A DNA stretch of 22,736 bases from Dimorphilus gyrociliatus (GCA_904063045.1 CAJFCJ010000091.1:12956-35691); one strand, 5' to 3'; counted from the first letter of the stretch, positions 1-10,105 are shown. Made by a program: numbers and translations. The notes: generated by a model from the sequence alone, not told the origin.

Positions 1-880
1 AATCCAGTTCCTTTAAATGAGGATTTGACCTAATTGCTTCAGCAATGATCATACCTGTACTACTGTCAAATGAACAATTTGACAAATAAAGTTTTTTGAG
101 ATTTGAGCAATGATCTTTGATATTTTGAAATATTTTTTTTCCAATTTCTGAACCAAGTGGATTTTCCTGCAAATACAGTCCCTCTAAATGATGATTTGAC
201 CCAATTGCTTCCCCAATGACCTCTCCAATACTACTGTCAAATGAACAGCTGGAAAAAGCAAGTATCCTCAAGTTTGAGCAATGATCTTTGATATTTTGAA
301 AAATTTTCTTTCCATTTTCTGAACCAAGTGTATTATTGTGCAAATCCAGTTCCTTTAAATGAGGATTTGACCTAATTGCTTCAGCAATGATCATACCTGT
401 ACTACTGTCAAATGAACAATTTGACAAATAAAGTTTTTTGAGATTTGAGCAATGATCTTTGATATTTTGAAATATATTCTTTCCAATTTCTGAATGAAGT
501 GTATTATTGTGCAAACCCAGTTCCACTAAATGTGGATTTGACCCAATTGCTTCACCAATGATCACACCTATTCTACTGTCCAATGAACAGTTTGACAAAT
601 AAAGTTTTTTGAGATTTGAGCAATGATTTTTGATGTTTTGAAAGATTTTCTTTCCAATTTCTGAACCAAGTGTATTACTGTGTAAACTCAGTGCCTCTAA
701 ATTAGTATTTGATGCAATGGCTTCCCCAATGATCATACCAATATAACTATTAAATGAACAGCTTGAAAAAACAAGTGCCTTCAATTTTGAGCAATGCTCT
801 TTGATATTTAGAAATATTTTCGTTCCAATTTCTGAACCAAGTGTATTATTGTGAAAACCCAGTTCCTCTAAATGAGGATT
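1..880 (-). pseudogene. LRR array continuing in frame past a nonsense codon of the NLR gene
   Basis: Read on the minus strand in the NLR frame, this stretch has no further stop codon down to the window edge. It encodes about 293 more residues of the same 57-residue LRR-pair repeats, with hallmarks such as LGSEIGKK, DHCSNLKKLYLSNCSF and IGEAI. It is cut off from the upstream frame only by TGA at 881-883, where the sibling repeats carry TCA (Ser) in the G-S-N-P motif. The intact frame over 880 bp suggests the stop is recent, polymorphic or an assembly error. Alternatively the protein really ends there and this is untranslated remnant. The true C-terminus lies left of the window. Confidence 0.7.
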
Positions 881-2245
881 TCACCCAATTGCTTCAGCAA
901 TGACCACACCAGTAGTATTGTCAAAAGAACAGTTTGACAAACAAAGTTTTTTGAGGTTTGAGCAATGATCTTTGATATTTTGAAATATTGTCTTTCCAAT
1001 TTCTGGACCAAGTTTATTATTGTGCAAACTCAGTTCCTCTAAATGTGGATTTGACCCAATTGCTTCACCCATGACCACACCTGTTCTACTGTCAAATGAA
1101 CAGTTTGACAAATAAAGTTTTTTGAGATTTGAGCAATGATTTTTGATATTTTGAAATATTTTCTTTCCAATTTCTGAACCAAGTGGATTACCCAATAAAT
1201 TCAGTTCCTCTAAATGTGGATTTGACCCAATTGCTTCACCCATGACCACACCTGTTCTACTGTCAAATGAACAATTTGACAAATAAAGTTTTTTGAGTTT
1301 TGAGCAATGAGTTTTGATATTTTGAAATATTTTCTCTCCAATTTCTGGACCAAGTGGATTATTGTGCAAACCCAATCGCTCTAAATGAGGATTTGATCCA
1401 ACTGCTTCCCCAATCACCACACCTGTACTACTGTTCAATGAACATCTTGAAAAAGCAAGTATCTTCAAATTTGCACAGTGATCTTTGATATTTTTAAATA
1501 CAATCTCTCCAATTTCTGGACCAAGTGGATTTCCCTCTAAATTCAGCTCTTCTAAATGTGGATTTGACCCAATTGCTTCCCCAATGATCACACCTGTACT
1601 ATTGTCAAATGAACAGTTTGACAAATAAAGTTTTTTGAGTTTTGAGCAATGATCTTTGATATTTTGAAATATTGTCTTTCCAATTTCTGAGCCAAGTGTA
1701 TTATTGTGCAAACCCAGTTCCTCTAAATAATGATTTGACCCAATTGCTTCACCAATGATCACACCTGTACTACTTTCAAATGAACAGTTTGACAAATAAC
1801 ATTTTTTGAGATTTGAACAATGATTTTTGATATTTTGAAATATATTCTTTCCAATTTCTGAACCAAGTGTATTTTTGTGCAAACTCAATGCCTCTAAATT
1901 GGGATTTGATCCAATTGCTTCACCAATTACTACACCAATATTACTGTTAAATGAACAGCTTGAAAAAACAAGCGCCTTCAAATTTGAGCAATGATCTTTG
2001 ATATTTTGAAAGATTTTCTTTCCAATTTCTGAACCAAGAGCATTATTATGAAAACCCAGTTCCTGCAAATGAGGATTTAACCCAATTGCTTCAGCAATGA
2101 TTACACTTGTACTACTGTCAAAAGAACAGTTTGACAAATAGAGGTTTTTGAGATTTGAGCAATGACTTTTGATATTTTGAAATATTTTCTTTCCAATTTT
2201 TGAACCATGTGTATTATTGTGCAAACTCAGTCCCTCTAAAATGGA
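1..2245 (-). repeat. 171-bp tandem repeat array coding for RI-type leucine-rich repeats
   Basis: The plus-strand landmark gatttgac recurs, with small variants, at 22, 193, 364, 535, 706, 877, 1048, 1219, 1390, 1561, 1732, 1903 and 2074: a strict 171-bp period with no length change over 13 units. Each unit encodes 57 residues, two LRRs of the ribonuclease-inhibitor type (about 30 and 27 residues). The unit type encoding ALVFSSCSF, followed by one encoding EALSLH, appears near 2074/1903 and again near 877/706. The ILAFS type appears after 1561 and again after 364. All are spaced 1197 bp (7 units) apart, so a higher-order repeat is present. Positions 1-133 also match 343-475 essentially exactly (two-unit offset). 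Confidence 0.95.
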
Positions 2246-5200
2246 GATTATATGTGTTGGTTCAGTGATTTGTAATGTTTTGATGCTTTCTAATGATATC
2301 TCTTTCAAATAGATATTTTTTGCTAAATAGTTCATTATTATATTGAATTTTTGCATTTGTTCATTGGTTAAAATAGTTCCATTGTTGAATTTTATTTGCA
2401 ATTCGTGTATATTGCGCTGAGTTTTTAGTATTTCAATTGCTTTTTCAAAGACATTTTTGTCAAAAATGCTTTCATCTATTCTGAAGCTTTGAATGTTTAT
2501 ATGCAAGTGTCTTAAAATTTCTAGTTTGTTGCTCAGCCCAATCAGTTTGCATTTTGCAATAAGTACTGTATGGTTTTCTAAATAATCTTTTAAACCAGCT
2601 AGAAGATCTTGGATAAGGGAAAAGTTTAAATTTTTTGAATTTAGTTGTTTAATCAAATGTTGATCATTGAATTGGATTTTCCTGTCATCGAAATCAATGG
2701 AGTTGAATATTTGTAAATTTGATATTTGATTCACTTGTTTGGCTAAATCAATGATATTCCTAACAGTTAAGTCAGAGCCATAAAAGTATATTTCAGTGAA
2801 ATTTCTTTTTTTCATGGAGACAATCTCTTTGAAAAATCTAAGTACAGAACTGCTTTCAAAACTATTTTCAGATAAATCAATAACTTCAAGTGAGGATAAA
2901 ACATTCAAAACCTCAGTAAAAGCAATCAAAAATTTTTTGTTCAAGTTGCAATTTTTCAAAAATAGTTCTTTTAAATTGCTCCTTTGAAATGAATAAAGCA
3001 ATTGACTTCCATTATTAAATTGATTGTTGGAAAAGTTCAGATTGTTGTAGATGCTGAATGAATATTGATCACGAAATAGCTCATCTGTCAAATTGCATTG
3101 AGAAAAATTAATTTTTATATTTCTTTTTGAAGATTTACTTAAGTAAGATAGTATGCTTTGTGCAGTGATTTCAGAGATATTGTTTTGACTGATTGATATG
3201 TCAGACAATTCTGGTAATTTGAGCAAATATTTGTAAAAATAATTAGTAGATTGATCTGTTAAATTACAGTTTGTCAAGTCTAATTTAAGTAATTTAAGTG
3301 ACTTTTTGATAATTTTTTGAAACAGAGTAAATATGAAATCAATGCTAATGTTATTATTTGCAAAAGTTATTGATTTCAAATTTAAGGTAATTGCTTCATC
3401 ACATATTTCTAATTTAGGCCTTGAGAATTCCATTTTTGGTAGACTTAGATTCTCTAAAGACCCCTTTGTCAAAAGGCACTTTATAAATTGACAATCATCT
3501 GATTCAACCAATCTATTTCCAGATAACTCCAACACTCTCAAAAATGGACACTTGTAGATTAATTTTACCATGTTTGGTACAGAAAGTTCCAAATTACAAT
3601 TATTAAGCTTTAATATTTCCAAATTATTCAGATGACTACCAATTATTAATATGAGCTCCACTCCAGATTCTTTATTAAATTTTGTGTGACAGAGGCTTAG
3701 TTCAGTCAATTCTTTAAAATTTTTAAAAATATTTATCATTTGATATTGAAAATCCAGTTCATCACATTCACATAGATTTAAGCTTTCAGTTTTGTTTGAT
3801 TGTAGACAATTTAACAGCATTCTAATGTTCTCTTCTGTTAAATAAAATCTGATTTTATAAGTCTATAAAAATATTTTATAAATATTTACCTAGAATTTTA
3901 CATTTTGAGAATTTAACTTTGGTCAAATTGATACATTCAAAGTATTGGAAAACATCTAATGAAAAGACATTGCAATTATTGAGGGCTAAAGAATTTAGAG
4001 AAGATGATTTAAAGGAAATTTTTATTAGCTTCTTTTCCTTAAAAAGAATATCAGAGAGAGATAAGTGTTTCAGCTTACAAAAATTTTCCAAAATATATTG
4101 AAAATATTCAACATCAATTGATTTTCTTACCCCTCCTCTTAATATTAAACTCTCCAGACTTTCATTTAAAGTATTCTTGATTGTATCAAAAAACTCATCA
4201 AATGTTATTTTCACAAATGTAAAATCAATCATAGTAATGTTTTTTAATGTATATTCTATTATCAAATTTAAAAGTGATATACTCAAATGAATACCTTTCA
4301 AGTAGAATTCAAATGAATTTTTAGGATTGTATCTTTGAAGTAGTTCAATTACTTGCTTATCAAGATTGAATTTATCAATTATATTTGAGTTACTTTTCAT
4401 TATCCTGGAGAAAATTTCACCATCCAAATCTTGTAGAAAATTGAATACATTCTGCATAAAAATGATATATTTTGATGTCTGCAATGCTTTATCAATTTTT
4501 CGTCTTTGATTTTCAATATCAGATTTATACTCTTGAAGAATATAATATGCTGTAAAATAGTCTTGAAATGAAGAATGTATAAATTTCAAAAATTCCTTTC
4601 CATCTGTGTTTACTTTATATGGAGTTAAAATTCCATTAAAGTAATTATATCTTTCAACAATATTTGTTTTTGTAATTTGTGAATTTTTTAAGTGATTTTT
4701 AAAAGCTAGTGTTGAACAGAATTTCAAAAATTCTCTACTATCTGATGCTCTTTTAGAGATGAGTTCAATAAACTCTTGATATATATCTGTATATCTTACA
4801 ACTTTCATTTCAGAAGTTTTATCATTCCAAATAGAAGCTGTTAGCAAAGCAATGAGAGGAATTTTGCAAGCTTCCAGAAGGTAGTCTTTATCATTTAAAA
4901 AGCTCATAATTTTCTCAGACTTTAAACTCTCTTCTTTGGGTTGCTTTGTTATCCCAATTTGCTCACCAAAGAAATGTTTAAAAAAGTTTTTTAGACTGAT
5001 TTCATCAAACTGAGCTATTTCAAAAATAAAGTCATAAGTATCTTTAATTTCAAAAGATTTTGATTTTCTTGACCAAACTACAACTGGGAAACTGGTTACA
5101 CCTTTGCTGGATATGATTTCACTGAACCTTGTTTTGTTTGATTTAAGTTCGTCTGCTCCATCAAAAAGTAATATAAATTTTCTTTGTTTGTCAGCTAAGT

Positions 5201-5867
5201 AATAATCAAAAAGTTCCCTTGATATCTCTGTTTCATCTGTAATATTTTGGGTGAATAATTGTTCATTGAAATCTAAGTCATCATTTATCTCATTTAGCCT
5301 TGCATATAAAACTACATATTCTTGTAGAATAGTATTTTCAATTGCCCATGAATACAAAATTTGCATAAAATGATGAGTTTTTCCTATTCCAGAATCACCT
5401 TGTATTAGAATTCTATCATTACCATTTTCAATTATTTTATTAAACTGAATACCATCATATGTACAACACTCTGACCCTTTTAGCATTATAAAGTTAATGG
5501 GGATTGTAATATCCTTCAAATTTACTCTCTTTTTGTTATTATTTAAAAATGGAAATTGGGGAATTGTTTGAAATTTTCTTTTCACTTGCTCCTTTATGGC
5601 AATTTTAAATTCATTCCATGTATTTTGAATCCTGTTTAAAAGTTTCTGTTTGTGCTCTGTCCAACTTTCATGTTTTCTCAAAAAATTTATAAAATCTTCA
5701 GTCTCTAAAGTAGAAAGATGTTGATCAAAAAATATTTCCAAATTATCCAATGTGTATTCACTGTCAATTATTTTTTCTTCTACAAGAAAAGACATAAAAA
5801 GAGGATCATTTTTTATATACAGAAGTATATCTTCCTTGTGGGTGATAATCTCTGATTTTACTGTCAT
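881..5867 (-). CDS. NLR-type receptor: death-fold-like domain, NACHT ATPase, long LRR region (two exons)
   Basis: Predicted cytosolic pattern-recognition or signalling ATPase. Exon 1 is 5867-3890 and exon 2 is 3834-881; joined they give 1643 codons plus TGA. Start ATG at 5867 (MTVKSEII) is chosen because the frame upstream offers only GTG at 5909, next to the putative transcription start. Residues about 5-80 are helical and charged, resembling a CARD/death-fold domain (weak call). NACHT follows: Walker A GDSGIGKT (about 157-164), Walker B ILLFDGADEL (about 232-241), sensor-1-like VVVWSRK (about 263-269). The winged-helix hallmark IHSSFQDYF is at about 430-438. Irregular LRRs run from about 555 to 1190, then the regular 57-residue array. 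An NLR identity is firm; the ligand is unknown. The frame is intact over 4.9 kb. The stop at 881 may truncate a longer protein, because repeats continue in frame beyond it. Confidence 0.9.
3835..3889 (-). other. 55-nt phase-1 intron in the NLR gene
   Basis: On the minus strand the donor reads CTAG|GTAAAT (GT at 3889-3888) and the acceptor TTTAACAG|AAGAG (AG at 3836-3835). Without splicing, the exon 1 frame stops eight nucleotides into the intron region (K-Y-L-stop). With splicing, the single G left over from exon 1 pairs with AA of exon 2 to give Glu, and the LRR frame continues in register. The length is not a multiple of three, so retention would break the protein. Confidence 0.85.
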
Positions 5868-5906
5868 CTTGAGGATAAAGCATAAAGTCCAGGTGAAAGA
5901 TATCCA

Positions 5907-5939
5907 CACTGAGAGATAATGTAAAAATATGTTAATATA
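5907..5939 (-). promoter_or_regulatory. NLR core promoter: TATA box plus initiator
   Basis: On the minus strand TATATTAA lies at 5939-5932 and an initiator-like TCAGTG at 5912-5907. The distance from the first T of the TATA to the A of the initiator (5910) is 29 bp, the usual spacing for RNA polymerase II. This implies a 5' UTR of about 43 nt before ATG 5867. Inference from motif spacing only. Confidence 0.5.
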
Positions 5940-5970
5940 TATTTGATTATGAATATTTCTACAAATTAAT

Positions 5971-6016
5971 AAAGGCTACAACTAGAAAAGGCTGCAGTTA
6001 TAAAGGGCTGCAAGTT
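5971..6016. repeat. Three degenerate 15-16-bp tandem repeats (aaaggctgca-like)
   Basis: Near-copies of aaaggctRca start at 5971, about 5987 and about 6002, just upstream of the NLR promoter. The third copy has an extra g (aaagggctgca). This could be a small regulatory repeat or chance. Confidence 0.4.
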
Positions 6017-7014
6017 GATTGGAAAGTGTGGCAATATATTTCCAGAAAATAATGTCAAACTTTTTCTGTTTCATTTGACTCAAGCAATTTTTTGATAAAT
6101 TCATGTATTAATTAAAATGTTTTATTGTCTTTGCCATAATTATATATAAAATTTTGTAGGAATTGGGATATTCATCTGATTACAAAAAATATACTGGACA
6201 GTGGACTGAAATGAAGCTTCTAATGAGTTTGCCATTTTTGCCTGTTGATATCATTCCCAATTAATTTAACAAAATAAAAGTTCATTTAAGTACAATGAAA
6301 AATTTTCTGATTTCTTATGTTATATTAAAGAACACTTGGATAATCAATGCTACATTTTTTGGGATGATGTTGAAAATACCCACAGATTTTTGGTTTTACC
6401 CTAATCCAGCCCTGGACCCTGTTTTTAGAGCTTTATTATTTGTAACCCTTAGTTTGGACCCACCTATTTGCAAACTAATTGCTCAAATACTTTTGCCAAC
6501 CCAAAATCTCACCCAAAAAGACATATTTTTTCTTTTGTACTAAAAAAATTGAGTAAATATGAAAATAGAAGAGTTATAATAGCTGTACATGTTATAAATA
6601 GAGAAAGTTTATACTCACAATAATTAAGTTGTAAGCTTCCTTTCAATTACTTTTTGGAAAAAAATGAGCAAAAACAGGATGTAGATTAACTGCAGAGTAA
6701 AACTGGTATAAAAAAGAAAATAGACTATACATTTTGTATTTTTAATTATAATAGTTAACTAATTTTAATAATATTCTTTTAATAATATAGTCTTTTATCT
6801 AATCTAGAAATTTGGTTCTTATATTTTATATTTAGGTATATTTATTGATGCTACCTATATATTTATCTTTCAAAATCTACGCAATAAATTGTAAAAAGAC
6901 TTGGTCTAACCTGATCTTTGTGCGGTTGAGTTTAATATGAAATATTTTTAGAAAACCTTAGACTTAACTCAATACATTTTAATATTAATGTTTAACAGTA
7001 GCATTGTGAGTGAG
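6017..7014. other. Intergenic, no gene recognised
   Basis: AT-rich sequence with short runs and no convincing coding signal. An 82-codon open frame at 6295-6543 has biased, low-information composition and overlaps a CCCTAA-like segment at 6398-6463, so it is not called as a gene. Confidence 0.6.
6398..6463 (+). repeat. Degenerate CCCTAA-rich segment
   Basis: It contains accctaatccagccct and, further on, gtaaccctta. It resembles the segment at 11425-11478 in order of motifs (CCCTAA units, then ccagccc, then a second CCCTTA unit), so it may be a diverged copy of the same dispersed repeat. Confidence 0.4.
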
Positions 7015-7540
7015 GTACACAAAAATGTTATAACATTGGCCAAACACAGGTCTTGATTTGTCAGCTTGAAGATTAATTTTTAATTACCAGTTAAGGTTTG
7101 GCCAAGTTTTAATTCAATAAATCTATCTAAATGTTGAACCTTGTAACATTGTATTACTAAAGATAAATATAAGCTAGATAGTCTGGCAAATGTAAAGTAG
7201 TGATTGGATATCAGAGGCAAACTGCAGCATATATAAATTCTCACTATTTTCAATCTATTCATTTGTATCTGGATCCAAGCACCTGAGAAGATCACATGGA
7301 ATGACTATGATAGAAAATGGCCAGAGGTTTGAAACTACTTTCACTGGAGCCAGCCTTCTACCTCTCAACATTGGAAGGCAGTTTGGTAATTTGGCCACCT
7401 ATTATTACAAACTATCTCCTCTGCTATTGAACTCTCATAATGTTATTGCTTAAGTATTTTTATTTTTAATCAAGCATTCAATTTAAAAATTTGTTTAAAT
7501 GTTCAAGTATAACCAGTACTGTTGTAACTTGCAAAAACAT
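7015..7540 (+). mobile_element. Degenerate LTR relic related to the LTRs at 18173-18807 and 18945-19579
   Basis: It aligns along most of its length, in the same order, with the plus-oriented LTR from about 19028 to 19555. Shared blocks include ataacattggccaaaca, atgttgaaccttgtaacat, actaaagataaatat, ctcaacattggaaggcagtt (gaagacagtt in the young LTR) and accagtactgttgtaactt. It has many substitutions and small indels and lacks both LTR termini. No internal retrotransposon region sits beside it, so it is probably an old solo LTR. Confidence 0.85.
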
Positions 7541-8718
7541 GTGTGCACATTTAAAGTTCTTACAAATGAATGTAAAGAATAATTCACATCCACCAAAACA
7601 TGAAAAACTGTTATATCATTTATAGTAATAATGTATAAAAGAAAGTACAGAGTTTTACCAATAGAATATGCAAATAAATGAAATAAATGTAAATAGTAAA
7701 TGAGTTCCAATCTAATAGTAAGGTTTAGTCTACATTTAAAGATTAGAGACTGACTAGCTTTGGAATGCATTTCCTTTTATACCTTCACCAAAGCATGGGT
7801 GGACATGGTCAAAGAATTACAAAGATGGAAAATATGATGAAACTTTTTCTTTCTTTTAAATGTGACTTTTTGTTTATTCAAATATATTTATCATAGAACT
7901 GTCAAGTCTTGAAAGATTATATAAACCTTTTGTTTTCAATAGTTCACAGTTCAATCCTTTAATTGTTGGTTATTGTTTTTTACATTTACTTGTTCAGAAG
8001 TACAGAATCATTTAATAAATAAATATTCTTTGGATGACATACTCGTATTTTGTTAGTAGATAAATTTCATTTTTGAAACTATTCAAGGAAAACTTTGAAG
8101 GTTTAAGTGAGGAAAAAACTTCTTTTTGTCCCCTTCTATATAATTTGGAATCTGGGACTTTCAGTGTTTATTAAGTTTTTTAAATGAAAGAGAAGTTTGA
8201 TTAAAAGTGCACCCGTGAAAAAAGGATTATAAAACTTAAGGGGATAAAATAAGCAAAATTGTCATAAAAAAGTACCACACTAAAAATTTGTCTCTGACTG
8301 TGTAATACATGAATAATCCATATGATTTCCTTATTGGAGTTTAATCGTTTGAAAAATGTTGCTGATCCATCTTCCTACTCTACTTATTTCCATAGATTGT
8401 TAAGAGTTGAAAAGAGGAAAAATTTGTATCTATTTATTGATGTATTTATTAGATGGTACATTATATATTTCTTATATTTCACACCATCCAAATACAATGA
8501 ACAGAATATTTGTTTTGAGTGATTTATAATATTTATATAAAGTGGATGACAGCAATATGTAGACACTGTAAATTTTGACAGGCCAACTTTTAATTCACAG
8601 TTAAAATTTTTTTGTTTGCTGCGAATTAGTATTTTTTGTCTAGAGTTATATAGAAAATAGTTAAATTGACATAATATTGAAAAAAATTTAAGAAAATGAA
8701 AATATTTTGTGAACATTA
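7541..8718. other. Intergenic, no gene recognised
   Basis: Open frames on both strands here (7495-7770, 8322-8522, 8384-8725) have AT-driven composition and no recognisable domain. Around 8010-8060 there is a stretch resembling part of the dispersed repeat at 16590-16735 (shared aataaatattctttt followed by a gacata/gaaata-like block). Confidence 0.55.
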
Positions 8719-8761
8719 TTAGCAAAAATTTTTAGTAATTTGTATAAGTTTTTTCTTTATT

Positions 8762-9165
8762 TGTGAGAATTTTTGGAATAATTCATTATTGGAAGCATCT
8801 GTTGTTAAATAAAATGGTTTTGTAAAGCCAGGTTTTTGAAGTATGGGTGGCTCTGTCATTGATTTCTTTAGTATCTGATAAGCCTCCTCTGCTTCTTTAG
8901 TCCATTTCAATTTTTCAGTTTTTTGGTGTAATTTTAATAATTCTCTCAGGGATTTTGTAATTTTTGCAAAGTCCTTGACAAATCTTCTGTAATAACCACA
9001 AAATGCAACAAAACTTAATAAAGTATTTGTAAACATAGGAAATTCAGTATCTTTTATTTTCTGAATCTTTTCTGGATGAGTTTCAATACCATTTTGTGTA
9101 ATCTTATGACTAAGAAATTGTACTGATTAAAAGCACACTTGCTTGGTTTGATTCTGAAATGTTGT
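8762..9165 (-). pseudogene. Retrotransposon pol relic: RT thumb and start of RNase H
   Basis: The minus strand encodes Ty3/gypsy landmarks: KPSKCAF (end of RT, about 9160-9140), then in another frame FLSHKITQNGIETHPEK, then LLSFVAFCGYYRRF (RT-RNase H junction) and FYLTTDASN, the beginning of RNase H, where similarity ends near 8775. One frame change lies near 9120-9130. RT palm motifs (YLDD), integrase and LTRs are absent next to it. It is similar to, but clearly diverged from, the element at the right end. The orientation is opposite to the LTR relic at 7015-7540, so the two are not remnants of one insertion. Confidence 0.85.
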
Positions 9166-9179
9166 CATTAATTCTTTCC

Positions 9180-9568
9180 ATTAATTTTTGTAAAGCTATG
9201 TAGTGTTTGTACACTTATGAACTATAGTTTATAGATATTTTATAAATACTACTTACTATATAGTAAAAGTGTTGAAGTAGATGTTGCTTCTAAGGTAGAT
9301 GGTACTGAACTGTCAGAATCAACCCCTTTTATAGGCAAAGGATAAGATGTTACATAACCAAACATGTTGACAACAACAAGTGTTTATTTACATGAATATG
9401 ATGTAACAATTGACCCTTGAGGGTTTACCTACACAAAGTTGTTGTTGTTTACATCATTAGAATACAGTTATATTATTCTTACATTTTGGTTCTATATTGA
9501 TGCTCCCTCAATTCTACATCTCTCTTCTAAGTGGCTTACTCCTAATTTGGTTCTATTTGGACCAGTAC
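9180..9568. other. Intergenic, 3' flank of the PAN gene
   Basis: No gene seen. Complementary blocks caacaacaa (9371-9379) and ttgttgttg (about 9440-9448) flank about 60 bp and could form a hairpin. On the minus strand AATAAA (9388-9383) lies about 180 nt past the PAN stop codon and is a candidate polyadenylation signal for it. Confidence 0.45.
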
Positions 9569-10105
9569 TTAACTACAACCCTCAGTAGCAAAGTACAGTG
9601 TTCTTCCAATGTTTATAGAACAGATACCCCTGTCACACAATGATGTTTTATAAGCGTATCCATCAAAGGATTTTAACACAAGACCATTAAGATATTTACC
9701 TTCAGCAAAACCTTTTTTCTTTAAAAAACAATATCTAGAACCTTTTGGGGTACTTGATATTGAAAAACCTTGACAATCATCATGTTCAAAGCAATATTTA
9801 GCACATATCTTAGGATGTTTTGCTTTGGGATCATAAATGTTATGCATTGGATAATTGGGAAAAACTCCTTCTTTATATGTAAAACCTGGGATAGCGTATT
9901 TTGGCAAATAACATCCATATGATTCACTGAAGCAATTGAGACTCTTTTTCTTATTCGATATACATTCAGTTTGAGTTATATCTTGTGGTTCAATTTTCAC
10001 CCTCATATTAATTTCAACATTGCATTCATCAGAAAAATGCTGTTGAAATGTTAAAGGTGTAGCAGCAGCCAACAATAAGAGTACAGCAGCAAAGAATGAA
10101 AACAT
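9569..10105 (-). CDS. Secreted PAN/Apple-domain protein
   Basis: 178 residues in one exon. Residues 1 to about 20 form a classical signal peptide (MFSFFAAVLLLLAAATPL), so the product is probably secreted. The rest has 11 cysteines (28, 48, 58, 65, 101, 105, 111, 126, 157, 162, 177). Residues 65-157 fit a single PAN/Apple domain: C65 and C157 outer pair, CAKYCFEHDDCQGFSI at 101-116, and the strand with C126 (RYCFLKKKG). PAN domains bind carbohydrate or protein ligands and occur in invertebrate adhesion, mucus and defence proteins; the ligand here is unknown. The short cysteine-containing N-terminal segment (28-58) and the tail after C157 are not assigned. ATG 10105 follows a TATA/Inr promoter with a 5' UTR of about 30 nt. 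I see no frameshift. Confidence 0.85.
   Translation of the reverse strand: MFSFFAAVLLLLAAATPLTFQQHFSDECNVEINMRVKIEPQDITQTECISNKKKSLNCFSESYGCYLPKYAIPGFTYKEGVFPNYPMHNIYDPKAKHPKICAKYCFEHDDCQGFSISSTPKGSRYCFLKKKGFAEGKYLNGLVLKSFDGYAYKTSLCDRGICSINIGRTLYFATEGCS

Noticed and set aside
1-2245. CRISPR array or non-coding satellite
   Set aside because: Units are 171 bp, contiguous without unique spacers, and encode conserved LRRs in one frame; the context is eukaryotic.
2796-2987. Plus-strand ORF antisense to NLR exon 2 (also 3919-4101)
   Set aside because: Shadows of a long, domain-bearing minus-strand gene.
5868-5909. Upstream extension of the NLR reading frame giving an N-terminal hydrophobic stretch (WISFTWTLCFIL)
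   Set aside because: The first codon is GTG, not ATG, and lies at the predicted transcription start; the hydrophobic start is better read as 5' UTR.
6295-6543. 82-codon plus-strand ORF
   Set aside because: Overlaps a CCCTAA-like repeat, hydrophobic low-information composition, no promoter or domain.
7080-7295. 71-codon minus-strand ORF
   Set aside because: Lies antisense inside the degenerate LTR relic.
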